Assembly: GCF_901709675.1 (NCBI RefSeq)
Contig: NC_051087.1
Span: forward strand, 4,607,001-4,671,000
DNA length: 64,000 nucleotides
Source of the DNA: Syngnathus acus
Lineage: Eukaryota > Chordata > Actinopteri > Syngnathiformes > Syngnathidae
Direction: 5' to 3'
Positions 62,101-64,000 of the stretch are shown piece by piece. Positions within the stretch are counted from its first letter, which is position 1. Each line of letters starts with the position of its first letter. A program made the translations under genes and the position numbers. A model generated the notes under the pieces. It had not been told where the DNA came from, ran no database searches, and worked only from the letters and a program-made list of their open reading frames with translations.

Positions 62101-64000
62101 GGCTAAGAATGCGGCCTGAGATAATATGGCTCCGGCCGGGGTTTGATAGATCAAACAGAATCAGCACTTTTGTCACCCATGTGTTAGTAAGTCAGCTGTC
62201 CACTGGTTTGCTGTGAATTTAAAAAGTGCTTGATATAAAAGGAGACAGAAAAAAAAAATGGTAGTGATGGTAAAGGATTTGATAGACTTTTTTTTTTTTT
62301 TTTTAAGTTTTTCAAAATACTTTCAAATTGGAAACAACAGTAATTTAAAGAATCTGTTCCCGAGTTAATCTGCTGTGCTAATAAAGTATTGATTAACTTT
62401 TCAAGTAATGTTTTAACATCATACAAGTGATAACATAATCTGCTTTTCATTCGAGTCATTCAAGTCTTAAGTGTGAAAAAGTTTTATAGTTGGCATTCAG
62501 TCAGAAATTGAACCTAATGTAAAAATAAGACAATTTTCAAGGAGTTCCTTCTTAAATATGTGGTTCAAAGTTTTTTTTGAAACATATTTTGCTTGGAAAA
62601 AAAAAGTGGCAGCAGGAGCATTCGACTACATAGGTTCCTCTATAAATTTCTTGCAGTGTTCAAAAGTGTTCCCTCCAGATGCTGGAGAAATTGATTGCAC
62701 ATGCCGTTATTTTGAATTGTCATCCATTTGAAGTTCGATCATGCATAGGTTCAGTTATAACCTCCTCCAAAGCCCTGACAGCATTTTTTTTTTTTTTTTA
62801 CTTGGTGTTTGTGTGATTTACTGTGCGCTACTTGTGCGTTAGGTCTGAGCTATTTGTCATTTAATAGTTCCCCTTCTGGCTGTACCCCGTGACATCCTTC
62901 TCCATGTGTCTCACATATGAATAGTCAGAGATCTGCATCACAACACCTCCCAACGGTGTTGGCCTTTGCTTTGTCTGTCTCCCCGGGGCTGTTTACATGA
63001 CTAAAAGAAAAAACAAATGTTGATGAAGCTATTTGTTTGTAGATCAATTGTGTTTTGAAGGAACTATTGAAACATTTTCTCAAAGGTTAGATGTTTGGAA
63101 GTTTGTGATCTTTTTTGCTCCCCCAACTCCATGAGGAAAACACAATTTCAACACCTTGTCACACCATCTGCTTTGCAGCGCGTTACCCCCTCGGAGGTTA
63201 AAACTGTGTAGGCCAGCACAGGGTTGAAAGATGAAAAAGGCCAGGAGCATTCTCCAGAGCTTTTCTGAAGCGTTGATGTCTGTCTGTGGCAGCTGTGGCC
63301 GTCATCGACAAGGCCCCTGTTTTGCTTTTCGCCTCATCACGTGGTGGCCAGAAACGTGTCAGGATTTTTAATTGGTGTGTTTTGGTGATTCGGAAGGTTT
63401 CAGTGACATTGCGCTAAAAGTCAGCCAAGGCACGATTCTCTATTTTATTTATTTTTTCTGTACTGTGGGGTGTGTTGAGAGGGATTCAATCAATCGTATG
63501 TGTTAAACCTATAATATTTACGATTATTAATCCTGCTGGGTGTGCAACAGAGCCAGAGACACGTGGTGACATAAATGGGAAAAATAGCTAATTAAAAAAA
63601 CTAAATTAAAATTTGCCAGACATGAATAAAGGCCTAACTGGCTGTGTTAAGGTGCTTGTATAACAAATCATTTTTCGAAATATTAACTTGACAAGTATTG
63701 GTTGCCGCTGTAATGTTTAGACTGCATACGCTCATATTTAGCTAACTGTTTGGTAGCTTCTTCTAGTTCTTCTGTTACTGCTTTTTCTTCTTTGTATCCT
63801 CATTGTGTGTATGTGTGTGTTTACATTTTAATAACTGCCAAGTAGAGGTTACCACTGGAATGTTTAGACCGCATAAGCTAATGTTTAGCTAAGTGTTTGC
63901 TAGCTTATTCCATTTCTTCTGTTACTGCTTGTTCTTCTCATCGTGTGTGTGTGCGTTTACATTTTAATAACTGTTCGATGTGTGTGCCCTAGAACACGCA
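36463..64000 (+). CDS. septin9: Septin-9, 5' half with alternative first exons (gene runs off right edge)
   Basis: Filament-forming GTPase of the septin family. Only the variable N-terminal part is in the window. It is identified from the shared exon at 54039-54713 (ALKRSFEVEDVD, then KTPEPVSRRSELSIDI), which matches human SEPTIN9 as I recall it. Supported pieces are alternative coding first exons at 36463-36484, 46087-46108 and 50317-50371, the shared exon, and probable small exons at 58161-58334 and 58412-58489. A noncoding first exon ends at 60627. All coding junctions are phase 1, so any first exon can join the shared exon. The P-loop GTPase exons must lie to the right of 64000. The entry gives the gene span, not one continuous reading frame. 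Confidence 0.88.
37179..37225 (+). repeat. GATT tetranucleotide microsatellite
   Basis: About 11 TTGA/GATT units in the first septin-9 intron. Confidence 0.95.
39704..39966 (+). promoter_or_regulatory. Duplicated ETS-type promoter-like element with splice donor
   Basis: A 38-bp block (AGTACCCGGAAGTAGTTGAC, then GAGCGGGAGTTTCGC) occurs at 39704-39741 and again at 39929-39966 with only two mismatches. Each copy has the ETS core CCGGAAGT. Between them, GTTTCAG/GTGAGT (about 39775-39786) looks like a first-exon donor. This fits a further alternative, noncoding septin-9 promoter, but no transcript evidence is available. Confidence 0.35.
40750..40870 (+). repeat. Long TG dinucleotide microsatellite
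   Basis: About 110 bp of near-perfect TG units with a few interruptions, ending in TGCGCGCGC. Such tracts can adopt Z-DNA. Confidence 0.95.
46087..46108 (+). CDS. septin9: septin-9 alternative first coding exon B (MERARIA...)
   Basis: ATG GAG CGA GCC AGA ATA GCC A, then a consensus GTAAGT donor, phase 1. Spliced to 54039 it reads MERARIATLKRSFEV. A human SEPTIN9 isoform begins MERDRIS immediately before LKRSFEV, so this exon is clearly orthologous. Upstream 150 bp is strongly G/A-rich (GGAGGAGAGAGGGGAGGG), a TATA-less promoter type. Confidence 0.8.
46109..50316. other. septin-9 intron between alternative first exons B and C
   Basis: No gene seen. It holds three closely spaced poly-A runs (47052-47067, 47093-47105, 47128-47150), a CA microsatellite (48179-48199) and A/T-rich sequence. 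The last 200 bp before exon C contains a CA microsatellite (50099-50129) and a GA-rich stretch. Confidence 0.6.
50317..50371 (+). CDS. septin9: septin-9 alternative first coding exon C (MSDSGVNSHLEGIISDFE)
   Basis: The exon encodes MSDSGVNSHLEGIISDFE plus one base, then a GTTTGT donor, phase 1. Joined to 54039 it reads IISDFEALKRSFEV. A human SEPTIN9 isoform starts MSDPAVNAQLDGIISDFEAL, a near residue-by-residue match. The ATG was chosen on that match. The longer open frame starting at 50032 is a by-product of the CA repeat. Confidence 0.88.
50372..54038. other. septin-9 intron after exon C
   Basis: No supported gene or repeat of note. There are several short open frames without similarity that I recognise. 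Confidence 0.6.
54039..54713 (+). CDS. septin9: septin-9 shared N-terminal exon (225 codons)
   Basis: Acceptor TTTTCTGACAG, donor GTAAGT, phase 1 at both ends. It starts ALKRSFEVEDVD and encodes a basic, proline-rich disordered region. Repeated motifs include KTPEPVSRRSELSIDI, RRPEVLGHSKTPEMSHKREVT, and RKPEISITRAPA. The arrangement of repeated K/R-P-E segments matches the human N-terminus (VSRRTELSIDI, RAEVLGHKTPE), the part that binds microtubules and actin-related partners. A His-rich patch near the end (HHPAVHHPHHPNPHHN) seems fish-specific. An alternative donor (GTAAAT, exon end at 54692, also phase 1) would drop seven codons. GTAAGT at 54714 is stronger. Confidence 0.92.
54714..58160. 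other. septin-9 intron after the shared exon
   Basis: Contains a CA-rich tract (about 55812-55862), a CTCF-like CCACCAGGAGGCAG (56987-57000), a repeat fragment (56878-56918) and a short TG tract (57694-57711). No gene seen. Confidence 0.55.
56987..57000 (+). promoter_or_regulatory. CTCF-like motif in septin-9 intron
   Basis: CCACCAGGAGGCAG matches the CTCF core at 13 of 14 positions by eye. Same orientation as 35413. Inferred only. Confidence 0.35.
58161..58334 (+). CDS. septin9: Probable septin-9 exon (58 codons)
   Basis: Acceptor CTTTTGAGCATCAG, donor GTGAGG, phase 1 at both ends and no stop in frame. It encodes QLGQWSEKNIPTSA at its start, EEATDSPEDPSPGDAVF in the middle and NSLQNVTN at the end, an acidic proline/serine-rich stretch typical of the septin-9 N-terminal region. 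Symmetric phase means it could be skipped without a frameshift. I recall no human counterpart. A later donor at 58349 (GTAAGC) would end in phase 0 and break the frame. Confidence 0.5.
58412..58489 (+). CDS. septin9: Possible septin-9 exon or further alternative start (METLEMDSS...)
   Basis: A frame reads METLEMDSSCSETRCDREIETP from an ATG at 58423 to a GTGAGT donor at 58490, phase 1, as the other septin-9 first exons are. Read as an internal exon from the AG at 58410-58411 it is also phase 1 to phase 1 (78 bp), with an intron of only 77 bp before it. It may thus be an internal exon, a first exon, or both. The acceptor is weak. No human counterpart comes to mind. Confidence 0.4.
58490..60480. 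other. septin-9 intron
   Basis: No supported exon. An inverted CCAAT pair (GATTGG at 59117-59122 and GCCAATGG at 59135-59142) lies in a GC-richer 200 bp. A degenerate duplication lies at 60136-60310. Confidence 0.5.
60136..60310. repeat. Degenerate tandem duplication rich in GAATGAT
   Basis: TGTGCAGTATGTTGGTGA at 60136 recurs as TGTGCAGTATGGCGGTGATA near 60222, each followed by GTG-rich then AATGATAT words. The period is about 85 bp. Copies are diverged. Confidence 0.65.
60477..60627 (+). promoter_or_regulatory. septin9: Probable internal septin-9 promoter with noncoding first exon
   Basis: A GC-rich island in AT-rich surroundings: GGGGGGCGTGGC (60479-60490), E-box TCACGTGAC (60502-60510), GGGAGGGCGGGG (60513-60526). 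Then about 100 bp without ATG ends in GCTTTG/GGTGAGTT, a consensus donor at 60628. This looks like a CpG-type promoter and an untranslated first exon. In human septin-9, short isoforms start from internal promoters with their ATG in a later exon; that exon would lie beyond 64000 here. Confidence 0.55.
60628..64000. other. septin-9 intron to the right edge
   Basis: No exon supported. It holds a repeat scrap with ATCCATCCATTTTTGCTTGC (61951-62000), poly-T/poly-A runs and a tandem duplication at 63692-63972. Confidence 0.55.
63692..63972. repeat. Two-copy tandem duplication
   Basis: Unit 1 (63692-63838) and unit 2 (63839-63972) share CAAGTA, AATGTTTAGAC-GCATA, TTTAGCTAA, TTCTTCTGTTACTGCTT and TTTACATTTTAATAACTG. 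They differ by scattered substitutions and small gaps. Each has a TG-rich segment near its 3' end. Confidence 0.85.

Noticed and set aside
1-64000. CRISPR arrays, operons, phage or other prokaryotic systems
   Set aside because: None seen; the window is spliced vertebrate DNA throughout, and the regular repeats are microsatellites or two-copy duplications.

Overview
This is vertebrate nuclear DNA, almost certainly from a teleost fish with a compact genome. Small coding exons are split by GT-AG introns that are mostly 70 to 1,000 bp long. Microsatellites and homopolymer runs are frequent, and there is a tRNA-derived SINE of the kind common in fish. Nothing bacterial, such as operons or ribosome binding sites, is present. 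I cannot name the species. I rebuilt genes by reading protein similarity from memory of the human families and requiring splice phases to agree; no database search was possible.

Layout, left to right: (1) 1-10622, + strand, the 3' part of a USP43-type ubiquitin hydrolase (10 exons, 755 codons; the catalytic Cys lies off the left edge). (2) 12050-13068, - strand, the main exon of a melanin-concentrating-hormone receptor 1. (3) About 14100-14276, a short coding-like FLYWCH-type relic, then AT-rich and simple-repeat DNA. (4) 15610-22012, + strand, a complete GGA3 clathrin adaptor (17 exons, 700 aa). (5) 22775-24253, + strand, a complete SUMO2-type modifier (4 exons, 95 aa). (6) 25359-27881, + strand, complete JPT1/HN1 (5 exons, 148 aa). 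(7) 30634-33818, + strand, a complete two-Ig B7-family membrane protein (6 exons, 314 aa), with interferon-response-like elements upstream. (8) 36463 to the right edge, + strand, the 5' half of septin-9: at least three alternative coding first exons, a fourth promoter-like noncoding first exon, one large shared N-terminal exon and two probable small exons. The GTPase exons lie beyond the window.

The genes do not form one pathway. USP43 and SUMO2 act in ubiquitin/SUMO signalling, GGA3 in TGN-endosome sorting, JPT1 and septin-9 on the cytoskeleton, MCHR1 in neuropeptide signalling, and the B7-like protein in immune co-signalling. The block is informative for synteny. In human, SUMO2, GGA3 and JPT1 cluster at 17q25.1 and SEPTIN9 is at 17q25.3, whereas USP43 is at 17p13.1 and MCHR1 at 22q13.

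The most interesting material is the alternative-promoter architecture of septin-9, the interferon-type elements near the B7-like gene, CTCF-like motifs at gene boundaries, an unusual SUMO precursor tail, and several local tandem duplications.
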